DNA of 64,000 nucleotides from an uncultured Clostridia bacterium (GTDB lineage Bacteria > Bacillota > Clostridia > Christensenellales > Pumilibacteraceae), in the NCBI GenBank assembly GCA_948440265.1, contig CAOJOK010000004.1, positions 1 through 64,000 on the forward strand, read 5' to 3'. This document shows positions 1 to 7,999 of this stretch, in pieces. A model generated the notes under the pieces. The model made no database searches. It was not told the DNA's origin and saw only the letters and a program-made list of their open reading frames with translations. How positions within the stretch are numbered: position 1 is the first letter of the stretch; every line of letters starts with the position of its first letter. The position numbers and the translations under genes were made by a program.

Positions 1-8
1 GCCCTTCT

Positions 9-36
9 ATTATACGTCCCCCCCCCGCTCTGTCAA
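9..36 (-). promoter_or_regulatory. Sigma-A promoter facing the left edge, with a 9-bp homopolymer in its spacer
   Basis: On the minus strand TTGACA (31-36) and TATAAT (9-14) are 16 bp apart. The spacer contains nine consecutive C on the plus strand (18-26), G on the minus. The gene it would drive lies outside the window. Both hexamers are consensus, so the call is good, but the target is unknown. Confidence 0.7.
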
Positions 37-99
37 GCGTTTCGCTCCCCGTTTTCTCGCTTTTCGGGAGCTGCGGCTTTAATGAGTGGCGGAAAGCAG

Positions 100-139
100 A
101 AAAAAAGCGCGGCGAATTGCGTTTCGTCACGCTCTTTTT
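100..139 (-). terminator. Terminator of the amidase-domain gene
   Basis: Arms 106-116 and 123-133 form an 11-bp stem with one G-U pair and one mismatch around a 6-nt loop. Read on the minus strand it ends in a T run. It lies about 20 nt past the stop codon at 157. T runs on both sides would let it work in either direction. Confidence 0.75.
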
Positions 140-156
140 ATTGCGGTATATTTTAT

Positions 157-651
157 TTATCCGTCCGTTTGGCGCACGCCGTCTATGTGGATAAAGCGGA
201 TTTTTTCATACGAATATGTGGAAAGCGGTCTGTCGAGAGCGTCGTATGTGTGCGCGCACACCAATATGGTTCTGCCGCGAAAGCCCGTCACTATCGGCGT
301 GTGATAGAAGTCGCCCGTCGCGCGCCCGAGCTGTATGAAGTCGCCTATCTTTATTTCGCTTTCGTCCGTTTCTCTGCCGAAAGGTCCGCTTCCCGTCGTA
401 TTGCCGACCAGAAAATTATAGAAATACTCCACGCCCGTCCAGGACGCCGTGCGCTCGTTTGCGTTTATATAATACCAGCCGATTGTCGGCGTGAAATTCA
501 TTATGCCGCTTCCTGCATACAGACACTGCGACGCATAGTTTGTGCAGTCACCGCCTATGTCGTTGAAATCGAAATATACGGGGTTTCTCCGCATTGCCCA
601 CTTCTTTGCATACTCGACGGCAGAAGCGCGGTCGTACTCTCTCACTATCAT
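157..651 (-). CDS. Amidase-domain protein (papain/NlpC-like, Amidase_6 type)
   Basis: A 164-residue single-domain protein resembling the putative amidase domain (Amidase_6) found in clostridial secreted and spore-associated proteins. Seen: the opening YDRASAVEYAKKWA typical of the family, a GDCTNYASQC motif carrying the likely nucleophile Cys36, and FYHTP with the likely catalytic His117. The reading frame stays open upstream to 909, but that extension overlaps the divergent gene at 797 and its promoter and has no family character, so the ATG at 651 is preferred. No clear ribosome site or signal peptide is visible, which makes export and start uncertain. Peptide or cell-wall amide hydrolysis is inferred from the fold. 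A terminator follows at 100-139. Confidence 0.75.
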   Translation of the reverse strand: MIVREYDRASAVEYAKKWAMRRNPVYFDFNDIGGDCTNYASQCLYAGSGIMNFTPTIGWYYINANERTASWTGVEYFYNFLVGNTTGSGPFGRETDESEIKIGDFIQLGRATGDFYHTPIVTGFRGRTILVCAHTYDALDRPLSTYSYEKIRFIHIDGVRQTDG

Positions 652-744
652 ACCGTTATATATGCGGCGGCGTGGATTTAAGGTGCAGAAAAAACGTTTG
701 GGGGCAAAAGTTTTTCTGTTTTTGCAAAAATTCGTGCAAGGTGC

Positions 745-773
745 TTGCAATCGGCGGAAAAATCGTTTACAAT
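745..773 (+). promoter_or_regulatory. Promoter of the membrane-protein gene at 797
   Basis: TTGCAA (745-750) and TACAAT (768-773) with a 17-bp spacer. The expected start is near 780, just before the ribosome site AAAGGAG at 784-790. Confidence 0.75.
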
Positions 774-796
774 GATTTTCGACAAAGGAGAAAGCT

Positions 797-1612
797 ATGG
801 GGTTATTTTCCGTTAACGAAATCGTGGCGCAAAGAGTATTTTCGCCGCTGTACATCATTTTGGACACTATATTTTTGATTGCACTGCTTGCCGCGCTCAT
901 TTTGCGCAAGCGTTATGCCTGCGCGATTTTCGCAATAGCGGGCGGCGTGCTCTATATGATTGTGGATTACGGCATTTTTCATCTTGCACTCGGCACGCGC
1001 AGTATAGAGGGCGGCAGCCTGTTCTGGGTGCTGCTTTGGATGTCGATGAGCTACGGCATTACCAATTTCGCTCTTATCTGGATATGGCTGTCCAAAGACG
1101 AACACTTCGTCGAATACACTGCCGCGATATGGATATGGTGGATATGCTGTCCTATGCTGACGCAGACCTTTTCGGGGTCGGACAATCTCATAAAGATTCA
1201 GCGCACGACGGGGTCCTATCACGGATATATGGCGCTTATTATGGTCGTTTGTTATTTTGCGCTTATAGTCTACAATCTCGTGCAGAAAGAGAAAGACAAG
1301 CGGTTTAACATAGTGTGGCTGTTTATTCTCGGCATACTCGTACAGCTCGGTTGGGAAGCCGGTCTGTTAATCGGCGGCATACGCAGTGCGGACTTTGACC
1401 CGTTCACTAAAATTATGACGCTTATAACCAATTCGCTTGTGGAAACCAATCTCGGTATGCCTGCCATTTACTGCATATACCTTTGGTATTCTTCCCGTTT
1501 CACCGAAGATTTGAAGCGGCGCGACAAAGTGTCTTTCACGGAGCGGCTGAAAGAAAGCAATCTGCTTAAATACCGCAGGCAGAAAGCCGTAACTTCAAAA
1601 GAGAGCGATTAG
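797..1612 (+). CDS. Multi-pass membrane protein, unknown function
   Basis: 271 residues with about seven hydrophobic segments, roughly residues 15-37, 42-65, 75-97, 103-122, 145-165, 172-192 and 213-232. The segments are rich in Trp and Tyr, and a basic cytoplasmic tail of about 40 residues follows. I recognise no catalytic or transport motif. The start is well set: AAAGGAG sits 6 nt before the ATG and a good promoter lies at 745-773. It is a single-gene unit, divergent from the amidase gene and closed by a strong terminator shared with the ferritin gene. Function unknown. Confidence 0.75.
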   Translation: MGLFSVNEIVAQRVFSPLYIILDTIFLIALLAALILRKRYACAIFAIAGGVLYMIVDYGIFHLALGTRSIEGGSLFWVLLWMSMSYGITNFALIWIWLSKDEHFVEYTAAIWIWWICCPMLTQTFSGSDNLIKIQRTTGSYHGYMALIMVVCYFALIVYNLVQKEKDKRFNIVWLFILGILVQLGWEAGLLIGGIRSADFDPFTKIMTLITNSLVETNLGMPAIYCIYLWYSSRFTEDLKRRDKVSFTERLKESNLLKYRRQKAVTSKESD

Positions 1613-1628
1613 AAATTTTGCGGCATAC

Positions 1629-1664
1629 AAAAAAAGCGGCGCACACTTTATGCGCCGCTTTTAT
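1629..1664. terminator. Bidirectional terminator between the membrane-protein and ferritin genes
   Basis: Perfect 9-bp stem AGCGGCGCA (1635-1643) / TGCGCCGCT (1651-1659), 7-nt loop, flanked by an A run on the left and a T run on the right. It can serve the plus gene ending at 1612 and the minus gene ending at 1683. Confidence 0.85.
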
Positions 1665-1682
1665 CATACTGCGCTATTGATT

Positions 1683-2201
1683 TTACATCGCGGGACCCGT
1701 CGTCGAAGGCGCGTACACTCTGGCGGCAAGCTCGGCGTTCAAAGAATACAGACCCTTTGCGTCGCCGCCGAAAATCTGCATTTTCTTCAAAAGGTCTTCC
1801 GCGTTCTTTTCTTCTTCGCCCTGCTCTTTTATGAACCAGTCGAGAAACTGCATTGTCTTGAAGTCCTTTATCGCAAACGCTTCCGAATAGATATTGTTTA
1901 TGAGCGACGTCACATACTGCTCGTGTTCATAGCCTGCATTCAAGGGAGCGACGTTGTCTGCGAACTTCTTGTCGGGCTTGTCGATTTTGCCGAAAGTCAC
2001 TCTCACGCCGTTGTCTATCAGATAGCGGCGCATCATCATTGCGTGGTCGCGCTCTTCCTGCGCCTGAATTTCATACCAATGCGCGAACCCGTCCAGCCCG
2101 GCGTCCGCATAGTAGTTGGCGAAGTCGAGATACAGATATGCCGAGTAGAACTCTTTGTTCACCTGTTCGTTTACGAGTTTTGCAATTTTTTCGTTTATCA
2201 T
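1683..2201 (-). CDS. ftnA: Ferritin (non-haem, bacterial Ftn type)
   Basis: 172 residues, the usual length. Ferritin oxidises Fe(II) and stores it as a mineral in a 24-subunit cytoplasmic cage. Ferroxidase-centre residues are in place: Glu17 in the NKEFYSAY region, Glu50 and His53 in QAQEERDHA, Glu94 in helix C and Glu127 in KEQGEEEKN. No haem-binding Met pattern of bacterioferritin is evident. Start: an AAGGAG site about 6 nt before the ATG at 2201. It lies 34 bp behind the Na/Pi cotransporter gene on the same strand, so the two are probably cotranscribed. Phosphate is the counter-ion of ferritin cores, which could explain the pairing (inference). Confidence 0.95.
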   Translation of the reverse strand: MINEKIAKLVNEQVNKEFYSAYLYLDFANYYADAGLDGFAHWYEIQAQEERDHAMMMRRYLIDNGVRVTFGKIDKPDKKFADNVAPLNAGYEHEQYVTSLINNIYSEAFAIKDFKTMQFLDWFIKEQGEEEKNAEDLLKKMQIFGGDAKGLYSLNAELAARVYAPSTTGPAM

Positions 2202-2235
2202 AAAAATCTCCTTGAAAATATTATTTGCTTAAAAC

Positions 2236-3981
2236 TTAATTCGCCGCGTGCTTTTTGGCGTTTTCTTCGGCGAGCTTTGCCATTGCTTCGATTTGAGAAC
2301 CGGAAGCCGAACGAATGGAAAAGGCTACGTTCGTCAAGTGGTCCGCCACTCTTTCGAGTGCGGTTATAAGCGAATAGAAATGCGTACTGCAATCGACGCT
2401 GCACACGCCTGCGTTCAGTCTCGCGACGTGATTGTTGCCGAGCTCACGTTTCATTACGTCGATTTCGGCTTCCATTTGAGATACTTCGGCAAGTTTGCCC
2501 GTGTCGCGGTTTTCGAATACGTATATCGCGGCGTCGAACATTTTGCGCACTTTCGTGTACATCTGCGTGAGTTCTTCCACGGCGTCGGGCGTGAACTTTA
2601 TGTCGCTGTCTATCATATCCGACGCTTCTTCCGTGAAGTTCTCCGCGTGGTCGCCGATACGCTCTATGTCGCTTATGACGTGGTGCAGAGAGCCGACGAG
2701 TTTTTCGTCCGACTTGGACAGCGAAAGCGACTGCATTTTAATCAGATATCTTGCGACGCCCTTATTGACGAAGTTGATTTTTTCTTCTTCTTTAAGCACT
2801 TTGTCGCGCTCGCTCAAGCTTCTTTCCACGACGCACTTCATTCCCCTGTCGAGATTGTCGCGCGCCATTTCGCTCATATTCACGACTTCTTTGAGCACCT
2901 GCGCGACGGCTATCGGCGGCGTATGCAAAATGCGGTCGTCTATGTAATACATCTTTAAAACGTCGTCGTCGTTCTTCTTATCCTTGACAAGCAGAGTGGC
3001 AAGTTTGGTCAGCGGCTTTATGAACGGCACGAGCAGTGCGGTGGTCAGCACGTTGAATATGACGTGAAACAAAGCGACCTGCATTTGCGGACTGTTCGGT
3101 GCCATAAGGTTAAACAGATAGACGACGGGATTTTTGAATATCCATATGAACGTCGTGAAAATCACGGTGCCTATCGCGTTGAACAGCAGGTGTATCATTG
3201 CCGTGCGCTTGGCGTTCGTACTCGCGCCGAATGCCGCTATTATCGCGGTGACGCAGGTGCCGATGTTTGTGCCGAGGATAATAAAAAGCGCGCTCTCCAT
3301 AGGAATTATCGTTCCGACCATTGTGACGACAAGCGCCGTCATTGCCGTGGACGACTGAAAGAGCGCGGTACAGACGATACCAATTAAAATCAATAACAGC
3401 GGAAACTGCACGGCTTCGAGAGTGAACAGGTTTTGCAATGCCCCCGTCAGTATCTCCGAGCCTTTTAAAGAACTGCTCATAAACGACAGACCGACGAACA
3501 TCAAGCCGAGACCGGTAAGCGCGAAGCCCACCCTTTTCACGGTGTCGTTTTTGGCGAACATATTTATTAGCACGCCGACAAACGCCAGCACCGCCATATA
3601 CGCGCCTATGTCGAAGCCCGACAGCGCGATTATCACGCCCGTAAGCGTCGTTCCTATATTGGCGCCCATTATTATCGAAGTTGCCTGAAACAGAGTCATA
3701 AGCCCCGCATTGACGAAGCCGATGACCATTACCGTCGTGGCGGCGGACGAGTTCACGAGTATGGTGGACACCGCGCCCACGCCGATGCCTGCAAAGCGGT
3801 TATTGCTTATCTTGCCGAACAGCTTGCGCATACTGCCGCCGGCACTGCGCTCTAACCCCTCGCTCAACATCTTCATTCCCGTCATAAGCACGCCGAGACC
3901 TGCAAGCAGCATCAAAACGCTGGATACGATTTCGGTTGCTCCGCCTGCGGAAAGTAACGATAACGTGAAAGTTGCTGTCAT
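2236..3981 (-). CDS. Na+/phosphate cotransporter family protein with PhoU-like tail
   Basis: 581 residues. The first ~330 residues hold two Na_Pi_cotrans repeats with paired signature regions, NSSAATTVMVIG and FQSSTAMTALVV, in about eight to nine membrane segments. The last ~230 residues form a helical PhoU-like domain (SLHHVISDIERIGDHAENF and LITALERVADHLTNVA repeats). This is the YjbB/NptA-type architecture, which moves phosphate with sodium across the cytoplasmic membrane; direction is not settled by sequence. Start: GGAGG about 6 nt before the ATG, and a promoter at 4029-4058. The ferritin gene follows after 34 bp. The PhoU-like tail suggests control by phosphate status. Confidence 0.9.
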   Translation of the reverse strand: MTATFTLSLLSAGGATEIVSSVLMLLAGLGVLMTGMKMLSEGLERSAGGSMRKLFGKISNNRFAGIGVGAVSTILVNSSAATTVMVIGFVNAGLMTLFQATSIIMGANIGTTLTGVIIALSGFDIGAYMAVLAFVGVLINMFAKNDTVKRVGFALTGLGLMFVGLSFMSSSLKGSEILTGALQNLFTLEAVQFPLLLILIGIVCTALFQSSTAMTALVVTMVGTIIPMESALFIILGTNIGTCVTAIIAAFGASTNAKRTAMIHLLFNAIGTVIFTTFIWIFKNPVVYLFNLMAPNSPQMQVALFHVIFNVLTTALLVPFIKPLTKLATLLVKDKKNDDDVLKMYYIDDRILHTPPIAVAQVLKEVVNMSEMARDNLDRGMKCVVERSLSERDKVLKEEEKINFVNKGVARYLIKMQSLSLSKSDEKLVGSLHHVISDIERIGDHAENFTEEASDMIDSDIKFTPDAVEELTQMYTKVRKMFDAAIYVFENRDTGKLAEVSQMEAEIDVMKRELGNNHVARLNAGVCSVDCSTHFYSLITALERVADHLTNVAFSIRSASGSQIEAMAKLAEENAKKHAAN

Positions 3982-4028
3982 TCAAGCCTCCGTGAACGCA
4001 TACGGCAAGCGTATGCCCATACCCGTTT

Positions 4029-4058
4029 ATTGTAACGTATTTACCCCGTTCTTGTCAA
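4029..4058 (-). promoter_or_regulatory. Promoter of the Na/Pi cotransporter-ferritin unit
   Basis: Minus strand TTGACA (4053-4058) and TACAAT (4029-4034), 18-bp spacer. Confidence 0.75.
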
Positions 4059-4103
4059 ATATTTCGACAGCGACAATAAAACTTAAAATTCGACACCGCC
4101 CGA

Positions 4104-4132
4104 TTGACCTTTGAGCCGCCGCTGTGTATAAT
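4104..4132 (+). promoter_or_regulatory. Promoter giving a probably leaderless rsmF-like mRNA
   Basis: TTGACC (4104-4109) and TATAAT (4127-4132), 17-bp spacer. The usual +1 falls at 4139, the A of the start codon, and no ribosome site precedes it. Confidence 0.75.
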
Positions 4133-4138
4133 AGTCTT

Positions 4139-5509
4139 ATGGAACTTACAAAACAGGCGGCAGAGCATCTGAAGAAAAATCTCGGACGGGATTTCGACGA
4201 TTTCGCCGCCGTCTTAAATCAAGCGCCCAAGCGCGCAATCAGAATTAACACCTTGAAAGCCGACCCGAAAGAAATAGCGGCGGCGCTTTCGCTAACCGAA
4301 AAAACGGCGTACTGCGACAGCGGCTATATCGCAGACGGCATAAGCGGCAACCACCCCTATCACCTGTCGGGGCTGTTCTATATGCAGGAGCCGTCGGCAA
4401 TGCTGCCCGTCGAGGCGGCGCGTCCGCATTTAAAAGAAATTTTTGCCGAGCAGAGCTATCCTATGGTGCTCGACCTTTGTGCCGCGCCCGGCGGAAAGAC
4501 CGGGCACATCGCCGCAATTATGAACGGACGGGGCGCAATTATGTCCAATGAAACGGTGTTTAAGCGCGCCGCCCTGCTTGCTTCCAACGTAGAACGGCTG
4601 GGCATAAGAAACGCGCTGGTCACAAGCGACACTCCCGACAGAATAAGTCGGCTTTTGGGCGGAGCGTTCGACGTCGTTATCGTGGACGCGCCCTGCTCGG
4701 GCGAAGGGATGTTGAGAAAAGAGCCCGAAGCCGTAAACAATATGAACGAAAAAACTATGATTGCCTGCGCAATCCGGCAGAGCGAAATTATGCGCTCCGC
4801 CGCAAAGTGCGTCAAGGAAAACGGGCTTTTGATATATTCCACCTGCACGCTGAACGTATGCGAAAACGAAGAAGTCCTGCTTCCGTTTGTCCGAAGCGGA
4901 GAGCTTGTGCCGTTGGAATGTCCGCACCTGCCGCTTGTACGAAAGAGCAATTATTTCCCTGCCTACCGCGCCTATCCGCAGGACGGCGGCGGCGAAGGGC
5001 ATTTTGTCTGCGTTTTGAGAAAGACCGCTTCCGAAAAGCCGCCGAAATTCGCAAGTCCGTTCGACGGCGTTTACAAAAAGACAGCCGAGCTGAAAGCCCT
5101 GCTGTCGCCTATGTCGAACAATCCGATTTTTCACACCGCATACCGTTTTAAGGACGCCGTTATTTTGAGTCCGCTCCTGCCGTTTGTCAAGGGCTTGTCC
5201 GTCGTCAAAGCCGGCGTAAAGGCGGCGACCGACGGCGGCAGACTTATTCCCGACCACGCTTACGCCGCGGCTCTCACCCGAAAGGACGCCGTCTGCGCCG
5301 TCAATGCCTACTTCGAAACAGCAAGCGCGCAGGAGCGTGCCGCAGGCAGGGCGCTTACGGAAAAGTATCTTCGCGGCGAACAGCTCGACGTCAAGCCGCG
5401 CTATGACGGATACGGGCTTTTCTGTGTGGACGGTTATCCCTTGGGTTTGGTGAAATCGAGCGCGGACGGCGTCAAGAACCACTATCCGAAGGGTCTTCGC
5501 AAACAGTAG
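4139..5509 (+). CDS. rsmF: RsmF/RsmB-type RNA (cytosine-5-)-methyltransferase
   Basis: 456 residues. Uses S-adenosylmethionine to make 5-methylcytosine in 16S rRNA (the RsmF target is assumed from family). Seen: an N-terminal RsmF-like domain, the SAM-binding motif LDLCAAPGGKTGHIA, the DAPCSGEGM motif with the release cysteine, and YSTCTL with the nucleophile cysteine. The C-terminal ~150 residues match the RsmF extension with a PUA-like end. Start: the ATG at 4139 coincides with the predicted transcription start, so the message appears leaderless. A GTG at 4124 in frame is rejected because it lies upstream of the -10 box. The 3' end overlaps the convergent membrane-protein gene by 38 bp. Confidence 0.9.
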   Translation: MELTKQAAEHLKKNLGRDFDDFAAVLNQAPKRAIRINTLKADPKEIAAALSLTEKTAYCDSGYIADGISGNHPYHLSGLFYMQEPSAMLPVEAARPHLKEIFAEQSYPMVLDLCAAPGGKTGHIAAIMNGRGAIMSNETVFKRAALLASNVERLGIRNALVTSDTPDRISRLLGGAFDVVIVDAPCSGEGMLRKEPEAVNNMNEKTMIACAIRQSEIMRSAAKCVKENGLLIYSTCTLNVCENEEVLLPFVRSGELVPLECPHLPLVRKSNYFPAYRAYPQDGGGEGHFVCVLRKTASEKPPKFASPFDGVYKKTAELKALLSPMSNNPIFHTAYRFKDAVILSPLLPFVKGLSVVKAGVKAATDGGRLIPDHAYAAALTRKDAVCAVNAYFETASAQERAAGRALTEKYLRGEQLDVKPRYDGYGLFCVDGYPLGLVKSSADGVKNHYPKGLRKQ

Positions 5510-6431
5510 TCTGCGAGCGGTTTTTGAGTTTTTTACTCGCGCTTACTATCATTGCGACAGCCATTATTATGATTACGGCGCACGCAAAAAATCCGACCGC
5601 CGACTTGATATACAGCATAGAACCTCCCGACGTGCCGTCGTCGAACGTGGAAATCATAAGCACCGTCAGCGACACGACTGCCATACAGGCGTCGGCAAGG
5701 TTTAAGTTGCGCAGAGCCTGCACTATCGGATTGTCGAATTTGCGGGCTTTGAACAAGTTGTATATCGCCATACCCATTTTGAAAAAAGTATACGCCGCAT
5801 TGGCGATTGCCATAACCATACCGCTCCGCATAGGCTTGCCCGACAGCATAAGCTGTGTGATTGCCGCCGCCATAGCAAGCTCCAACGGTATCAGACATAT
5901 TCCGCCCGAAAGGTATATCTTCCACCTGTCCGTTTCGTACTGCCTTTCGTCGCCGCCGCATTTCTTTTTTCGGATTCTGTCGGCAAGCAGTACGCCGCCG
6001 CGGAAAACAATGAGTACGGCATAATATGCGGCGATTGCCCAATACCAAACGAGACGATAGCGCACCGCGCTCACAATATTCATCACGGCAAACGCCACCG
6101 TTATGCCGAACGACACGAGCGAAAACAGCACGGTTTTGAAACCGTAATTTTCCAAAACGTTTGCAAAGAATTTATTGCGCTTTAACAGTTCGACAACTTT
6201 TCGTTTCACCGTTCCCGCGTATATTACGACCGTATAAACCGTGTAGGCAAGCAGTACCGCCGAAAGTCCGTACAAGCAGTATGCGGCGATTTGAAGCGGC
6301 GTGTCGGGGCGGACGAATATAACCGAAACGACAGCCCCTGCTATCGCGGCGGCGGTCAAAAGATATATCAGTACCAAAAAGACGCCGTGCGGTCTTTTCA
6401 GCCATTGCAGAAATTTATTGTCTTTCTTCAC
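5472..6431 (-). CDS. Multi-pass membrane protein, unknown function
   Basis: 319 residues with roughly eight hydrophobic segments, a short basic N-terminus and a polar C-terminus. No recognisable transporter or enzyme motif. The start is a GTG at 6431 preceded by AAAGGA at about 8-nt spacing. Its last 38 bp overlap the end of the convergent methyltransferase gene, so there is no terminator between them. Function unknown. Confidence 0.7.
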   Translation of the reverse strand: MKKDNKFLQWLKRPHGVFLVLIYLLTAAAIAGAVVSVIFVRPDTPLQIAAYCLYGLSAVLLAYTVYTVVIYAGTVKRKVVELLKRNKFFANVLENYGFKTVLFSLVSFGITVAFAVMNIVSAVRYRLVWYWAIAAYYAVLIVFRGGVLLADRIRKKKCGGDERQYETDRWKIYLSGGICLIPLELAMAAAITQLMLSGKPMRSGMVMAIANAAYTFFKMGMAIYNLFKARKFDNPIVQALRNLNLADACMAVVSLTVLMISTFDDGTSGGSMLYIKSAVGFFACAVIIIMAVAMIVSASKKLKNRSQTTVCEDPSDSGS

Positions 6432-6515
6432 TTGCCCTGTCCTTTCGCGCTTTTTTCAACGCGCACTCTTATTATAGCAGATATGCGCCGTTAAATCAAA
6501 CACTTACACTGCCGA

Positions 6516-6546
6516 AACAAAAAGGGTCCGAGTTAATCGGACCCGA
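6516..6546 (-). terminator. Terminator of the 7152/6566 operon
   Basis: Perfect 8-bp stem GGGTCCGA (6524-6531) / TCGGACCC (6537-6544), 5-nt loop, followed on the minus strand by five T. Confidence 0.85.
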
Positions 6547-6565
6547 GTTTTGATTTAGATATAGT

Positions 6566-7120
6566 TCAAGACAGACTGTCTGCGTCGATTTTTGTCAAGA
6601 CAGGCTCTTTTGCGCCGAAGGAAAACAGTTCTTCGCCGCACTTTACGACGGCGGGCAGATGAAAAAGTCTGTGCAGTTCTTCCACGCGCTTTTCCCGTTC
6701 TTTATCGAAAGAGCGCGTGACTGCGACAACGGCGTCCGCCTTTTCCGACAGCTTTCTCCACACCGTTTCGCTGTCTATATCGTCGTCCACGGCAATGCCG
6801 ACGTTCACTCCGTTGACGCCGTACACTTTCAGTTCCGTCGAAAGTTCTTCGCCCGAAAAATGCAAAGTGCAGTCCGCCACGTCGACGAGCATTCCGTCGT
6901 GAAAGGTCACGAGCGCGTATCTGTCCAGCTCCCCGAGACGAAAGTGCGCGCCGTATATCGAAGTGGTTTTCAGGCTTTTGAGCGCCGCGTCGACGAGGTA
7001 CGTCGTGCCGCCCGTCATTTCTTCTCTCAAATCGATTTCGCCCAAAACGTCGAAGCCGTACAGCTTTACGTCGGCGAGTTCTCCGCCGAGTATCAATGAT
7101 TTCACCGCCGCATATTCCAT
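6566..7120 (-). CDS. Hypothetical cytoplasmic protein
   Basis: 184 residues, no membrane segment or signal peptide. The protein reads as an alpha/beta fold with several beta-rich stretches and an acidic run (VDDDIDSE) near residue 115. There is a distant look of the nitrilase / carbon-nitrogen hydrolase fold, but I cannot find the Glu-Lys-Cys triad, so no function is proposed. It starts 31 bp after the short-chain dehydrogenase stop on the same strand and ends at the terminator at 6516-6546, so the two form an operon. No good ribosome site precedes the ATG at 7120, so the start is provisional. Confidence 0.6.
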   Translation of the reverse strand: MEYAAVKSLILGGELADVKLYGFDVLGEIDLREEMTGGTTYLVDAALKSLKTTSIYGAHFRLGELDRYALVTFHDGMLVDVADCTLHFSGEELSTELKVYGVNGVNVGIAVDDDIDSETVWRKLSEKADAVVAVTRSFDKEREKRVEELHRLFHLPAVVKCGEELFSFGAKEPVLTKIDADSLS

Positions 7121-7151
7121 AGTCCATACTATGAACGCGGCTTTCGGCTTG

Positions 7152-7943
7152 TTACTTCCTTTTAATCATAAATCTGCCCGTCCCCGACAACATTGCGCCG
7201 ACGGGAAAGATTTTGGACAGGAAGTACAACATTCGGTATTTCGCGCCGACAATATACATTGCGCCCTTTTTTCTTGCGGCTATTTTATAAATCTTTTTCG
7301 ACGCGCGTAAGCAGCTCATACGCTTTTCTTCCTTGTCGTCGATATGTTTTGCCGACAGCTTTATGCTGTCGCCGTACCTGTCGTTTGTCGCATAGTTTTT
7401 TATCCGCGCCGAAGTGAACCCCGTCTTTATCTCGCCCGGGCAGACGGTCACGACGGTTATGCCGCTGTTTTTAAGTTCCATACGCAGACCGAACGACATC
7501 ATATTGACCGCCGCCTTTGCCGCGCAGTACAGCGAGCGGTACGGCAGTGCGAACAGCGCGCAGACCGAGCTTATGTTCACAATTCTGCCGCCTGCGGGTA
7601 TATACTTGACTGCCGCGCGGCAGACATTGAAAACGCCGTCGACGTCGGTGGACATAATCTTTTTATAGTCGTCGTCGGTCGTAAGTTCCAGCGCGCCGCT
7701 TATGCCCACGCCTGCATTGTTTATGAGAATATCTATTTTCCCGTACTGCATACCGACGGCGTCTATCGTGCTTTTGACCTGCTCAAAGTCCGTCACGTCG
7801 CACTTTCTCCACTCCTTTCCGCAGTCGCCGCGCGACAGACCCACTACGGTATGTCCGTCTCTTTCGAACAGCTGTTTCAGTCCTTTGCCGATACCGCTCG
7901 ACGCGCCCGTGATTACGACTATCTTACTCTCTTTCTTCTTCAT
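7152..7943 (-). CDS. Short-chain dehydrogenase/reductase (SDR), NAD(P)-dependent
   Basis: 263 residues, classical SDR length. Seen: the cofactor-binding GASSGIGKG near residue 13, LINNAGVG, the catalytic Ser in RIVNISSVCA and the YXXXK motif in YRSLYCAAKAA, then CPGEIKT. It oxidises or reduces an alcohol or ketone substrate that the sequence does not identify; the C-terminal basic, hydrophobic region suggests the membrane-associated DHRS7/YqjQ-like subgroup. Start: AAAGGAG about 6 nt before the ATG at 7943; the frame stays open far upstream but that part lies inside the next gene. First gene of a two-gene unit with the hypothetical gene at 6566. Confidence 0.9.
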   Translation of the reverse strand: MKKKESKIVVITGASSGIGKGLKQLFERDGHTVVGLSRGDCGKEWRKCDVTDFEQVKSTIDAVGMQYGKIDILINNAGVGISGALELTTDDDYKKIMSTDVDGVFNVCRAAVKYIPAGGRIVNISSVCALFALPYRSLYCAAKAAVNMMSFGLRMELKNSGITVVTVCPGEIKTGFTSARIKNYATNDRYGDSIKLSAKHIDDKEEKRMSCLRASKKIYKIAARKKGAMYIVGAKYRMLYFLSKIFPVGAMLSGTGRFMIKRK

Positions 7944-7960
7944 ATAACTCCTTTCAAGCC

Positions 7961-7996
7961 AAAAAGAAACCGCCGTCATAAAGAGCGGCGGTCTTT
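7961..7996 (-). terminator. Terminator of the fused ABC transporter gene
   Basis: Stem ACCGCCG (7969-7975) / CGGCGGT (7986-7992) around a 10-nt loop, followed on the minus strand by a T-rich run, directly after the stop at 8000. Confidence 0.75.
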
Positions 7997-7999
7997 TGT

